From contig NZ_CP194857.1 of NCBI RefSeq assembly GCF_051020515.1, positions 3,844,001-3,908,000 of the forward strand: 64,000 nucleotides of DNA, written 5' to 3'. Made by a program: the position numbers and the translations under genes. Below the pieces are notes generated by a model. That model saw only the letters and a program-made list of their open reading frames with translations, did not search any database and was not told the origin of the DNA. The DNA comes from CALKWS01 sp051020515 (GTDB lineage: Bacteria; Actinomycetota; Actinomycetes; Actinomycetales; Beutenbergiaceae). Every line of letters begins with the position of its first letter. Position 1 is the stretch's first letter. Below are positions 39,005 through 47,598 of this stretch, in pieces.

Positions 39005-40033
39005 ATGGCTGCCAAGGCGATCGTGCTGGACGTCCCCGGACCCACTATGCGTCAGGTGCGCCTGTCCAGCCCGGACCGTCTCCTGTGGCCGCAGGAGCAG
39101 ATCACCAAGGCCGATCTGGCCGAGTACACCATCGCCGTCGGCGACGGTATCCTGCGGGCCGTCGGAGACCGCCCGGTGACGCTGCAACGCTTCCCCACCG
39201 GCGTCGACGGGGAGGAGTTCTTCTCCAAGAACCCCCCGCGCGGGGTCCCGGAGTGGGCCCGTACCACGATCTGCACCTACCCGTCGGGGCGGTCCCACCC
39301 CCAACTCGTGATCGATGAGGTGGCCACCGCGGTCTGGGCAGTGCAGATGAACACGCTGACCTTCCACCCCTGGCCGGTGCGCTCGGGTGACAACGACCAC
39401 CCGGACGAATTGCGGATCGACCTGGATCCCCAGCCGGGCCGCACCTTCGGTGACGTGGTCACCGCGGCGATGGCGTTGCGGGAGGTGATGGCCGACGCCG
39501 GTCTGGTCGCCTGGGTGAAGACGTCCGGTTCGCGCGGGCTGCACGTGTACGCCCGGATCGATCCGGTCGTGGAGTTCCTCGGCGTGCGTCACGCGGTGAT
39601 CGCGATCGCGCGGCGCCTGGAGCGGGCGATGCCGGACCTGGTCACCACCGCGTGGTGGAAGGAGGAGCGCGGGAAGAAGATCTTCGTGGACTTCAACCAG
39701 GCCAACCGGGACCGCACCATCGCCTCTGCCTACTCCCCCCGGCCCCTGGCCGGGGCGCCGGTGTCGATGCCGGTGCGGTGGGCGGATCTGGACGGGCTGG
39801 ACCCGGGCCAGTTCACGGTGCGCACCGTGCCCGACATCCTGGCGGCCGACGGCGATGCCTGGGCGGACCTGGACGATCACCTGGGCACACTGGAGGTTGC
39901 GATGTCCTGGTGGGAGCAGGACCTCCAGGACGGTCTGGGTGAGGAACCCTTCCCGCCGGAGTACCCCAAGATGCCCGGGGAGCCGCCCAGGGTGCAGCCC
40001 TCGAAGAAGCGGCGCGCGGACAGCGAGTACTGA
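39005..40033 (+). CDS. Stand-alone LigD-type primase-polymerase (PrimPolC-like)
   Basis: 342 residues, archaeo-eukaryotic primase fold acting as DNA/RNA polymerase in repair. Seen: LRIDLDPQPG near residue 138 with the metal-binding Asp pair, VKTSGSRGLHVYARI near residue 175 (substrate-binding SGxRGxH motif), and IFVDFNQANRDRTIASAYS near residue 230 with the third carboxylate. No ligase or nuclease domain is fused. It converges with an ATP-dependent ligase gene (3-base gap), as Rv3730c/Rv3731 in mycobacteria, a pair reported to act in base-excision repair. No Ku gene in this window. Confidence 0.9.
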   Translation: MAAKAIVLDVPGPTMRQVRLSSPDRLLWPQEQITKADLAEYTIAVGDGILRAVGDRPVTLQRFPTGVDGEEFFSKNPPRGVPEWARTTICTYPSGRSHPQLVIDEVATAVWAVQMNTLTFHPWPVRSGDNDHPDELRIDLDPQPGRTFGDVVTAAMALREVMADAGLVAWVKTSGSRGLHVYARIDPVVEFLGVRHAVIAIARRLERAMPDLVTTAWWKEERGKKIFVDFNQANRDRTIASAYSPRPLAGAPVSMPVRWADLDGLDPGQFTVRTVPDILAADGDAWADLDDHLGTLEVAMSWWEQDLQDGLGEEPFPPEYPKMPGEPPRVQPSKKRRADSEY

Positions 40034-40036
40034 GCC

Positions 40037-41092
40037 TCAGGAGGCCAGCACCTCGTCGAGGTCGTAGGCCACCGCACGCTCCACCTGCTCCAGGGTCGCC
40101 GACTCCGGCTCCCGGTCGGGGCGCCAGCGCAGGAACCTCACCGCGTGGCGGAACCTGTTCCCCTCGAGCTGGTCGAAGGCCACCTCGACCACCCGCTCGG
40201 GTCGCAGCCGGACGAAACTGATGTCCTTGCCGGAGCTGAACCGGGAACGGTCGGTCTCCCCCAGGACGGGGGCACCGTCGTCGTCGGTGATCACCCAGGG
40301 CCGCAGTTCCTCGACCAGTTCGACCCGGCGTTTATCGGTGAACGCGGCGATCCCGCCCACGTTCACCAAGTCGCCGGCGCCGGAGTACATGCCCAGCAGC
40401 AACGATCCGACCCCCCGGCCGGACTTGTGCACCCGGTAGCCCAGCACCACCGCCTCCGCGGTGCGGGCGTGCTTGACCTTGACCATGGTGCGCTTGCCAC
40501 CCTGGTAGGTGCTCTCCCACGCCTTGGCGACGACGCCGTCCAGCCCGGCCCCCTCGAAGGTGGCGAACCAGTGCCGGGCCACCTCGGCGTCGTCGGTCAG
40601 CCGGGTCAGGTGCACCGGGGCACCTGCCCCGGACAGAGCCTGACTCAGGCGGGTACGGCGGGTCCGGAACGAGGCCCCGGTCAGGTCCTGCTCCCCCAGT
40701 GCGAGCACGTCGAAGGCGATGAACTCCGCGGGGGTCTGCTCTGCCAGTAGCGCGATTCGGGAGGCGGCCGGGTGCACCCGGGCCGAGAGCGCCTCCCAGT
40801 CCAGGCGCTGGGCGCCGGGCTCTCCGGTGCGCACCACCACCTCCCCGTCCAGGACGCACCGGGCGGGCAGGTGCTCACCGAGGGTGTCGGCCAGTTCGGG
40901 GAAGTACCGGGTCAGGTCCTTGCCGCTGCGGCTGGCGATCCGGACCTGCGCCCCGTCCCGTGCGATCAGGGCGCGGAACCCGTCCCACTTCGGTTCATAG
41001 GCGTACCCACCCTCGATCGCGTCGGCGGCAGGAACTTGTTTGGCGGCCTTGGCCAGCATCGGCGCCGGCGGCCACGACAGCGGCAGATCCAT
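40037..41092 (-). CDS. ligC: ATP-dependent DNA ligase, LigC type
   Basis: 351 residues. Nucleotidyltransferase domain with the adenylated Lys in motif I YEPKWDGFRAL near residue 35, motif III CVLDGEVVV near residue 85, motif IV/V LDGVVAKAWESTYQGGKR near residue 205 and VKVKHARTAEAVVLG, then an OB-fold domain. No DBD as in large ligases. ATG 41092 was chosen since it sits right before the domain; the open frame extends up to 41200. CAGACT at 41100-41105 is 7 bases ahead, a possible leaderless -10. Confidence 0.92.
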   Translation of the reverse strand: MDLPLSWPPAPMLAKAAKQVPAADAIEGGYAYEPKWDGFRALIARDGAQVRIASRSGKDLTRYFPELADTLGEHLPARCVLDGEVVVRTGEPGAQRLDWEALSARVHPAASRIALLAEQTPAEFIAFDVLALGEQDLTGASFRTRRTRLSQALSGAGAPVHLTRLTDDAEVARHWFATFEGAGLDGVVAKAWESTYQGGKRTMVKVKHARTAEAVVLGYRVHKSGRGVGSLLLGMYSGAGDLVNVGGIAAFTDKRRVELVEELRPWVITDDDGAPVLGETDRSRFSSGKDISFVRLRPERVVEVAFDQLEGNRFRHAVRFLRWRPDREPESATLEQVERAVAYDLDEVLAS

Positions 41093-41099
41093 GGGCGAG

Positions 41100-41105
41100 A
41101 GTCTG
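41100..41105 (-). promoter_or_regulatory. Possible -10 of a leaderless ligC promoter
   Basis: CAGACT, one base from the TAGACT seen before hisC, hisD and dnaE, ends 7 bases before the ligC ATG at 41092. Confidence 0.35.
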
Positions 41106-41144
41106 GCAGGTCCGGCGCCGCTCGCAAAGGCCGGAGACGGTCGA

Positions 41145-41726
41145 TCAGCCGGCGCCCGAACTCTCGCCATGGCCCAGCGGGGCGGTACCGAGCAGTTCAT
41201 ACCGGGGACTGCCGCCCGGGCCGGCGCCCAGTTCGGAGGAGTACAGCCCCACGTCCCGCACCGACCACGCCGGTCCGCGGTAGACCGAGAGGGCCCGCAC
41301 CAGGCCGGGCAGTTCGGTGCCGTCGGAGCGCCGGCCGGTGCGGGCGACGGTCAGGTGCCCGCGCCGGCGCCTACGGTCCGGCTCGGTGGTCAGTTCGGCG
41401 CAGGAGGCCATCAAGCCCACCAACGCCCGCTCGTCGGCCCGGTCCGCACCGGCCACCCCCATCCACAGCGTGCGCCCGGTGAACGAGCCCGCCCCGGACA
41501 GCCGCAGCGTGATCGCCCGGCTCATCGCGGCATTCGCGGTCAGCGCCTGCATCAGGTCCGGCACGGACCCATCGGGAACCTGCCCGTAGAACGCCGTGGT
41601 GATGTGCCACTGGGCGGGATGCACCCAGCGCAACCGCGACCCGGCAGCGTCGCGGATCACCTCCAGCGCACCGTCGAGGTGCTCGGCGGCCTCGGCAGCG
41701 AGGTCGACTGCGGCGAAGACTCTCAT
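41145..41726 (-). CDS. thpR: RNA 2',3'-cyclic phosphodiesterase (2'-5' RNA ligase family)
   Basis: 193 residues, 2H phosphoesterase. The two HxTx motifs are HITTAFYG near residue 41 and HLTVARTG near residue 124, the right spacing for ThpR/LigT enzymes, which open 2',3'-cyclic phosphates on RNA ends. ATG 41726 overlaps the stop of the upstream secreted-protein gene by 4 bases, so it is co-transcribed with it. Physiological substrate unknown. The Ala/Gly/Ser-rich C-terminus is not part of the fold. Confidence 0.87.
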   Translation of the reverse strand: MRVFAAVDLAAEAAEHLDGALEVIRDAAGSRLRWVHPAQWHITTAFYGQVPDGSVPDLMQALTANAAMSRAITLRLSGAGSFTGRTLWMGVAGADRADERALVGLMASCAELTTEPDRRRRRGHLTVARTGRRSDGTELPGLVRALSVYRGPAWSVRDVGLYSSELGAGPGGSPRYELLGTAPLGHGESSGAG

Positions 41727-42794
41727 CGCCGCCCGACCCGTTGCGCCGGGGATTCCGGTTGCCCTCCTGGGTCAGCGCTGCTGGCGACGTCCGGCTGCTG
41801 CCGACGGCGCCACCGTCCCAGTCCCAGGCCGAGGCCGAACAGCACCAGCGCTACCGCCGCGGTGAGCGGCACCACCAGGGTCCAGTCGATCCGCTCGATC
41901 ACCGGAAGCATCTCGGGTCGCTCCACCGAGGTCTCGGCCAACACCAGCCAGCACGGCGGCATCGGTCCGGATGGTCACCTCGGCCAGGCACTCCCCGGAC
42001 AGGTTCGGGATGCAGATACGTGCGTCCAGTTCCAGGTGTACCGCGGCGTAGAAGCCCACCGCTGTGGCCGACCCGGTGGCCGCATCGGCCTGCTCGGTGC
42101 GGCCCATCCGCACCTGCACCCCGCCACCGGCCTCGAACACCCCGCCCAGGGTCTGCACCAGCGTGGTCAGTCCCGGCACCGCCGTCTCCAGCGCCTCCAG
42201 GGCATCGGCCGTGGACAGGTACTGATCGATGTCCACCGGCTCATCGACCGGCAGGGGCACCTGGCGGCCGAAGAACTGCACACTCGGCCGGCCCGCTGAG
42301 GCAGTGGGCTCCTCGGTGGGATGAGTGCTCACCTGGGCGTGCACTCCACCGACCCGCAACACATCCAGGCCGAGCAGGCCGACGTCCACCTGACCGGTAC
42401 GGGCCAGGGCGGACAGGTCGCCGTCCTGGACGCGCTCGGTCCTCGCGCTGATCTCCTCGACGGTGACCAGACCGGGAATCCGGCGCTCCGGCTGGGTCCG
42501 GGACTCGGCGCCCGAAGGCGGTTCCGGGGTGTGGACCTGCGCGGCGATCTCCTGGCGGCCCCTCAGGATGGGATCGCGGGTGAGCCGGTCCAGGATCGGC
42601 TGCACCGCGGAGATCGCGCCACTGGCGCTGACCTCCAGGCGCACCTCGGGGGCCTGCCCGCGCATCCCGGTGGCCTCCGCGGACCCGCCCAGGCTCGCGT
42701 GAGCCGGCGTGGCCAGCACCGTCGCGACCAGCATGGCCACGATGATGCCCGAACCGAGGCGGACCGCCCACGAGCCGGCCTGCTGCGTTCCCAT
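41723..42794 (-). CDS. Unknown secreted, C-terminally membrane-anchored protein with a +1 frameshift
   Basis: N-terminal signal peptide (LGSGIIVAMLVATVLATPAHA, cleavage expected after AHA), an extracytoplasmic region of about 270 residues without a domain I recognise, one hydrophobic segment (LVVPLTAAVALVLFGLGLGL) and a basic GRWRRRRQ-like stop-transfer tail. The frame breaks near 41948: dropping one G restores AAVLAVLAETSVERPEML. Joined length is 356 residues. ATG 42794 is preferred because TATCGT ends 7 bases before it. It overlaps thpR by 4 bases. No sortase LPxTG motif was found. Confidence 0.65.
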
Positions 42795-42801
42795 CCAGTG
42801 C

Positions 42802-42807
42802 ACGATA
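42802..42807 (-). promoter_or_regulatory. -10 hexamer of a leaderless promoter for the secreted protein
   Basis: TATCGT ends 7 bases before ATG 42794. The position decides between this ATG and the in-frame GTG three codons earlier. Confidence 0.5.
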
Positions 42808-42871
42808 CTGCCGCCGCGGGGCCACCGGGGCCGTGGGACGGACAACGCGATGTTCCGGCTCACCCCCGAGG

Positions 42872-43417
42872 TCAGGGCCGCGCCGCCGGCGCCGCGCCAA
42901 GGCCGGCCAGGAACCTGCGGGTCTGCCGCGGACTGCGCAGCACCACCACCCGGCCCGCCGGTGGGTCGGCCGCCCAGCAGCGGATCCGGGCTCGTTTGCG
43001 GGCGAAGGACCGGCAGTGCCAAATGAGGATCGAATCGCGGGAGAACAGTACCCGGAAGGTTTCGGTGTTGCCGTTGCAGATCGGCCGCCGGTCGATCGCG
43101 CGCGCCAGGCTGCGGCGCACCAACCGTCCCAGTGACACCACCCGCGGATAGTCCAGCGCCACGATCACCTCGGTCCGGCCGAGCACCACATCCAGCCAGG
43201 CGCCGTAAGCGGTGTCCATCACCCAGGCGTGCTGCGCCACGACCTGCTCGACCAGGTTCCGCTGCTCGCCCGCCGGCCGGCTCACCCACCCCGGCAACCA
43301 GCCGATCTCATCATCGACGCTGACCGCGCGCACGCCCAGCGCGCCGGCGAGCTCGCGGGCCAAGGTGGTCTTCCCACTCCCGGTGACCCCGTAGATGAGG
43401 ATCCGCTGTGCCCGCAC
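42872..43417 (-). CDS. P-loop kinase of the adenylate-kinase/topology-modulation (FlaR-like) group
   Basis: 181 residues. Walker A YGVTGSGKTTLARELA lies at the N-terminus, followed by VDDEIGWLPGW near residue 38, which matches the family's substrate loop, and a basic C-terminal half (RRSLARAIDRRPICNGNTET) like the lid region of this group. Substrate unknown. I chose GTG 43417 rather than GTG 43423 because TACGGT ends 6 bases before it. Its 3' end lies 77 bases from the start of the secreted-protein gene on the same strand. Confidence 0.75.
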   Translation of the reverse strand: MRAQRILIYGVTGSGKTTLARELAGALGVRAVSVDDEIGWLPGWVSRPAGEQRNLVEQVVAQHAWVMDTAYGAWLDVVLGRTEVIVALDYPRVVSLGRLVRRSLARAIDRRPICNGNTETFRVLFSRDSILIWHCRSFARKRARIRCWAADPPAGRVVVLRSPRQTRRFLAGLGAAPAARP

Positions 43418-43423
43418 CGCCAC

Positions 43424-43429
43424 ACCGTA
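43424..43429 (-). promoter_or_regulatory. -10 hexamer of a leaderless promoter for the P-loop kinase
   Basis: TACGGT ends 6 bases before GTG 43417 on the minus strand; it directly abuts the alternative GTG 43423. Confidence 0.45.
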
Positions 43430-43505
43430 CCGGCGGCGCCGCCGCGTGCCAATCCGCGAGAATATCCCCTCGCGCTCCAGCCCCGGCGGCCGGGATCATC
43501 GCACC

Positions 43506-44795
43506 ATGAAGAATTACCGGATCATGCCCCTGTCCCCCGCCGATGCCGACCGGCTCACCGCCACCGATGTGCTGGTGTGGTTCCACGACCGGCCCGGGCT
43601 CAGCCCGCAGGAGTTCATGGCGACCCTGGACCCGCAGATGGTCTGGGGGGTGGAGTACTCCGGTCCCGAGCCCGTGGCCCTTCCCCAGCCCCGCCCGCTG
43701 GCCGCCACTTTCGCCTCGTGGGACATGGATCTGACGGTTCCCGGGCCGGGTGACCAGGTGCGCCGGGTCCCGATGGATGCCCTGACCTGGGTCGGGGTGC
43801 ACCCGGACCACCGTCGGCGCGGGCTGTTGCGGTCGATGATCTCCCACCAGGTGCACCGGGTGCGTGAACAGGGCCGCGCTGCGCTCGCCGGCCTGCACGC
43901 CTCGGAACCAGGGATCTACGGGCGATTCGGGTACGCGGTGGCCTCCCTGGACATCACCCTGACCCTGAACCGCGGCATCACCCTGGCCGCGCCGGAGCAC
44001 ATCGCGCGGTCGGCCGAGGGCATCAGCACCCACCTGTTGCCCGCCTCGGAGTCCGCTGACCTGGTCCAGCAGGTGCACCGCGCCACCACCGCCGCCACGC
44101 TGGGGGCGGTGGCCCGCCGCGACGCCCAGGGCGCCACCTGGTGGGTGGACCACGCGACCGAGCGCGGCAGCAAGGAACCGCTCCGGCTGCTGCTGGCCCA
44201 GCGCGAGAAGGAGCCGGTCGGATATGCGATCATCCGGCGTCAGGCCAAGTGGTCCAGCGCCGGCCTGCCCGAGGGCAAGGTCCACGTATGGGAGATGGCC
44301 GCGGTCGACTCCGCCGCGCTGCTCGCCCTGGGTCGGAGATTGGTGGATGTGGACCTGACCACCGGAGCCGAACTGCCGAACCGATCCCTGCACGATCCGC
44401 TGCTGTGGTGGGCCGGGGGGCCCCGCGCGGCCGGGGTGCGCGGGTCGGACAGCCTGTGGCTGCGCATCATCGATGTCGCCGAAGCGCTGTCCCAGCGGGG
44501 GTATGCCGCGCCCTGTGACGTGGTCCTGGAGGTCACCGACCAGATGTGCCCGCCGAATGCCGGGCGGTGGCACCTGCAGGTCGGCGCCGACGGCACCGGG
44601 CGGTGCCGAAGGACCGACGACGACGCGCACGTGCGCCTGGACGTCTCGGACCTGGCCGCGACCTACCTGGGCAACCGGTCGATCGCCGGCCAGGCTGCTG
44701 CCGGGTACGTCACCGAGGTGCGTCCGGGCGCGGTGGCCGAACTGTCCCGCGCGATGCGCACCGACACCGCGCCGTACGGCGCACTGATGTTCTGA
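43506..44795 (+). CDS. Eis-type GNAT N-acetyltransferase
   Basis: 429 residues, two tandem GNAT-like folds and a C-terminal SCP2-like domain, the architecture of mycobacterial Eis, which acetylates aminoglycosides and proteins at multiple amines. Seen: acetyl-CoA motif VGVHPDHRRRGLLRSMI near residue 97, SEPGIYGRFGYAVAS near residue 135 containing the Tyr that acts as general acid in Eis, and a terminal Phe whose carboxylate is the general base in that family. ATG 43506 has only a weak GGGA upstream. Natural substrate unknown; drug resistance is possible but unproved. Confidence 0.85.
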   Translation: MKNYRIMPLSPADADRLTATDVLVWFHDRPGLSPQEFMATLDPQMVWGVEYSGPEPVALPQPRPLAATFASWDMDLTVPGPGDQVRRVPMDALTWVGVHPDHRRRGLLRSMISHQVHRVREQGRAALAGLHASEPGIYGRFGYAVASLDITLTLNRGITLAAPEHIARSAEGISTHLLPASESADLVQQVHRATTAATLGAVARRDAQGATWWVDHATERGSKEPLRLLLAQREKEPVGYAIIRRQAKWSSAGLPEGKVHVWEMAAVDSAALLALGRRLVDVDLTTGAELPNRSLHDPLLWWAGGPRAAGVRGSDSLWLRIIDVAEALSQRGYAAPCDVVLEVTDQMCPPNAGRWHLQVGADGTGRCRRTDDDAHVRLDVSDLAATYLGNRSIAGQAAAGYVTEVRPGAVAELSRAMRTDTAPYGALMF

Positions 44796-44800
44796 GGGCC

Positions 44801-45457
44801 TCAGACCCAGTCGATGACGACGTCCGCGCGGTCCCGGGTGGTGGCCACCAGGGCAGCGTTGGCAGCATCGGACCCGTCGGTGAAGGCCAGGGCGCGCTCG
44901 CGCGTCTTACCTCCGGCCAGGTGCCGGGCAAGGAGTCGCTCGCGCCGGGCATCGTCGTCGGTGCGCACGAACCACGCCTCGTCGAGCAGGCCCGGGACCT
45001 GGTCCCAGGGCGTGGTGTCCAACAGCAGGTAGTTGCCCTCGGTCAGGATCACCTGATCGCCGGGGTGAACCGGAACCGCGGAGCCGATCGGCTGTTCCAC
45101 GGCCCCGCGCAGGTACATCGGTGCGTAAACGGTGTTGGTGCTCTCCTGACGCAGCCGGCGCAACAGCGCGAGATACCCGTGGGCGTCGAAGGTGTCCGGG
45201 GCGCCCTTGCGCTCGGCCCGTCCGAGCCGGTCCAGTTCGGCCTGGGCCAGGTGGAAGCCGTCCATGCCGACGACGGCGCAGCCCACCTGCTCGGCGTGCA
45301 GTTCCCGCGCCAGGGCCGCGGTGAGAGTGGACTTGCCTGCTCCGGGCGGCCCGCTGACACCGATCAGCACCCGGCCGGAGTTGCACAGGGCGCGGATCCG
45401 GTCGACCAGGTGCCCCAGGTCGCCCGGGGAGGCAGTCAGCCTGGCTGGGGGCGTCAT
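44801..45457 (-). CDS. Uridine-kinase/PanK-like nucleoside or sugar kinase
   Basis: 218 residues. Walker A GVSGPPGAGKSTLTAALA near residue 35, the VVGMDGFHLAQAEL stretch near residue 65 (catalytic Asp and FHL of the PRK/PanK/uridine kinase superfamily), KGAPDTFDAHGYLALL near residue 82, and ILTEGNYLLLD near residue 140. Probably phosphorylates a nucleoside or small sugar; the exact substrate cannot be assigned. ATG 45457 overlaps the rRNA methyltransferase stop by 4 bases, so it is the last gene of the infC operon. Converges with the Eis-like gene (5-base gap). Confidence 0.78.
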   Translation of the reverse strand: MTPPARLTASPGDLGHLVDRIRALCNSGRVLIGVSGPPGAGKSTLTAALARELHAEQVGCAVVGMDGFHLAQAELDRLGRAERKGAPDTFDAHGYLALLRRLRQESTNTVYAPMYLRGAVEQPIGSAVPVHPGDQVILTEGNYLLLDTTPWDQVPGLLDEAWFVRTDDDARRERLLARHLAGGKTRERALAFTDGSDAANAALVATTRDRADVVIDWV

Positions 45458-46305
45458 CGATGGCGCTGTGCCCGAGCCGAGGCGAACAGGCACAACGTGG
45501 CCGCCATGGCAAGGTTGAGCGACTCGGCATGGCCGCGGATTCCGATGCGCACCACCGCATCGGCCATCGCGCGCTCACGGGCGGTCAGGCCGTGGGCCTC
45601 GTTCCCGAACACCCACAGGGTCGGCCGGGACAGGTCCCCGGTTCCCGCGGCGTCGGCGAGGTCGTCCAACTCCACCTGCCCCTCGCCGTCGGCCGCCAGC
45701 ACCTGCATTCCGGCATTGCGAGCCCGCTCGATGGTGCCGGTCAGGTCCGCTCCGGTGGCCACCGGCAGGTGGAACATCGATCCCGCGCTGGAGCGCACCG
45801 TCTTCGGGTTGTGCAACTCCACGCTCGCTTCGGAGAGCACCACCCCACCGGCCCCGGCGGCATCGGCCGCCCGGATCACCGTTCCGGCGTTACCGGGATC
45901 GCGCACTTGGTGCAGAAAGGCCACCAAGGGCCCCTCGAGCGCCTCCTCCACGGGAACCGGCTCGATCCTGGCCACCACGAGCACCCCCTGGGCGTCCGGG
46001 CTCATCGCGTGCAGTACCTGCTCCGAGGCGGTCGTGGTGCTCCGGGCGGCCACCTGCCGGGCGCGTTCGGCGATGTCGGGATGGCGCTCGGCCGCCTGGG
46101 GCGTGTGGAAGACCTGCACCACGATGCCCGGTTGGTGCGTCAGCACCGCGCGCACGCTCTGGGGCCCCTCGATGAGGAACTTGGCCTGGCGCCCGCGCAC
46201 AGAACGCCCGGCCAGCGCGCGGACCCGTTTGACGCGCGGTGCGCGGGCGTCAGTCAGGTCCACCGGGCCGGCCGGGCGTTCGGCTGCGCTCGAGAGTGGG
46301 CTCAA
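45454..46305 (-). CDS. TrmH/SpoU-family rRNA 2'-O-methyltransferase
   Basis: 283 residues, SPOUT fold with a trefoil knot. N-terminal substrate-binding domain (RQAKFLIEGPQSVRAVL near residue 40), then SPOUT motif 1 HQVRDPGNAGTVIRAADAA near residue 132, motif 2 WVFGNEAHGLTARE near residue 230 and motif 3 IGIRGHAESLNLAMAATLCLF near residue 255. Target ribose unknown; location next to rplT is common for actinobacteria. ATG start overlaps the rplT stop by 4 bases. Confidence 0.9.
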   Translation of the reverse strand: MSPLSSAAERPAGPVDLTDARAPRVKRVRALAGRSVRGRQAKFLIEGPQSVRAVLTHQPGIVVQVFHTPQAAERHPDIAERARQVAARSTTTASEQVLHAMSPDAQGVLVVARIEPVPVEEALEGPLVAFLHQVRDPGNAGTVIRAADAAGAGGVVLSEASVELHNPKTVRSSAGSMFHLPVATGADLTGTIERARNAGMQVLAADGEGQVELDDLADAAGTGDLSRPTLWVFGNEAHGLTARERAMADAVVRIGIRGHAESLNLAMAATLCLFASARAQRHR

Positions 46306-46685
46306 GCCGTAGCCGGAGCGTTCACATCCTCCGGCAGGGCGTCCTTGGCCACCTTCACCAGCGCCGCGAAGGCTTCGGTGTCGTTGACTGCCAGGTCTGC
46401 CAGGACGCGACGGTCCACCTCCACCTGAGCCAGTTTCAGGCCCTGGATGAACCGGTTGTAGGTCAGGCCGTAACTACGCGCCGCGGCGTTGATCCGCTGG
46501 ATCCACAGCCGACGGAAGTCACCCTTGCGGGCCCGGCGGTCGCGGTAGGCGTAGTTGAGTGAGTGGTCGACCTGTTCCTTGGCCTTGCGGTACAGCCGGG
46601 ACCGCTGCCCGCGGTAGCCGCTGGCGCGCTCCAGTGTCGTCCGGCGCTTCTTATGGGCGTTGACCGCCCGCTTGACGCGTGCCAC
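46302..46685 (-). CDS. rplT: 50S ribosomal protein L20
   Basis: 127 residues, typical L20: MARVKRAVNAHKKRRTTLER at the N-terminus, basic long helix, then the globular half (LWIQRINAAARSYGLTYNRF). Early assembly protein binding 23S rRNA. Third gene of infC-rpmI-rplT. Confidence 0.98.
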   Translation of the reverse strand: MARVKRAVNAHKKRRTTLERASGYRGQRSRLYRKAKEQVDHSLNYAYRDRRARKGDFRRLWIQRINAAARSYGLTYNRFIQGLKLAQVEVDRRVLADLAVNDTEAFAALVKVAKDALPEDVNAPATA

Positions 46686-46715
46686 GTGATGCTCCTTGGT
46701 TGGGGTGCCGGGCGC

Positions 46716-46910
46716 TTACTTGCCGAGCAGTTTCTTGGTCTTCTTGGTGTCCGCGGGTGAAACGACCACGTCGTTCACCAGCCGGCGCGCCTGGCGCTTG
46801 CTTCGTTCCTGGAACTTGTGCACGTGGCGCGCGCGCTGGCGCATGATCTTCCCCGAGCCGGTCACGCGGAAGCGCTTCTTGGCACCGGAGTTGGTCTTGT
46901 TCTTGGGCAT
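46716..46910 (-). CDS. rpmI: 50S ribosomal protein L35
   Basis: 64 residues, typical L35: PKNKTNSGAKKRFRVTGSGK at the N-terminus and a conserved basic core, ending TKKTKKLLGK. GGAAGAGG ribosome-binding site ahead of ATG 46910. Lies 52 bases after infC and 30 before rplT. Confidence 0.98.
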   Translation of the reverse strand: MPKNKTNSGAKKRFRVTGSGKIMRQRARHVHKFQERSKRQARRLVNDVVVSPADTKKTKKLLGK

Positions 46911-46962
46911 GGCCTCTTCCTTGATCTTCCCGGCACGCCGGCCGGGAGGTGGTGCGGACGTC

Positions 46963-47555
46963 TCAGGACGACGTTGCCGCGTCGTTCTGCTGAGCTTCTT
47001 CTCGAGCCTGACGGTCGCGCCGCTGCTGGCTGCGAGCTTCGGACTTCTTGGTGTTCGGGCCGAGCACCATGGTCATGTTCCGCCCGTCCTGGCGCGGCAC
47101 GGACTCCACGTGACCCAGTTCCTCCACATCCTCGGCCAGGCGCTGCAGCAGCCGCATGCCCATCTCCGGACGGGACTGCTCGCGGCCGCGGAACATGATC
47201 ATGACCTTGACCTTGTCCCCGCCCTTGAGGAACCGCTCGACGTGGCCCTTCTTGGTGGCGTAGTCGTGTTCGTCGATCTTGAGCCGGAACCTGATTTCCT
47301 TCAGGACGGTGTGTGCCTGGTTGCGCCGCGCGTCACGGGCCTTCATGTCCGACTCGTACTTGAACTTGCCGTAGTCCATGAGTTTGGCAACCGGCGGCCG
47401 GGCGTCCGGCGCGACCTCGACCAGGTCGAGATCGGCCTCGGCGGCAAGGCGCGCAGCGCGTCTTCGACCCGGACAACTCCTACCTGCTCGCCGCTCGGGC
47501 CGACCAGGCGTACTTCCGGGACGCGAATCCGATCGTTGATGCGGGGATCGCTGAT
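46963..47555 (-). CDS. infC: Translation initiation factor IF-3, AUC start, 2-base frameshift
   Basis: Binds 30S and checks start codons. N-terminal domain ISDPRINDRIRVPEVRLVG from the ATC at 47555, C-terminal domain with VKVMIMFRGREQSRPEMG. AGGAG ends 6 bases before this ATC, and IF-3 genes typically use non-AUG starts for autoregulation, so I prefer it to ATG 47588, which would put the ribosome-binding site inside the coding region. The frame breaks at 47448-47454: removing one GC pair from GCGCGC gives EDALRLAAEADLDLVEV and a normal 196-residue protein. As IF-3 is essential, a sequence error is the likeliest cause. Confidence 0.92.
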
Positions 47556-47598
47556 GTGTGGCTCCTTCGTGAGGTGATCTTCTTCCACCCACGAGAAA

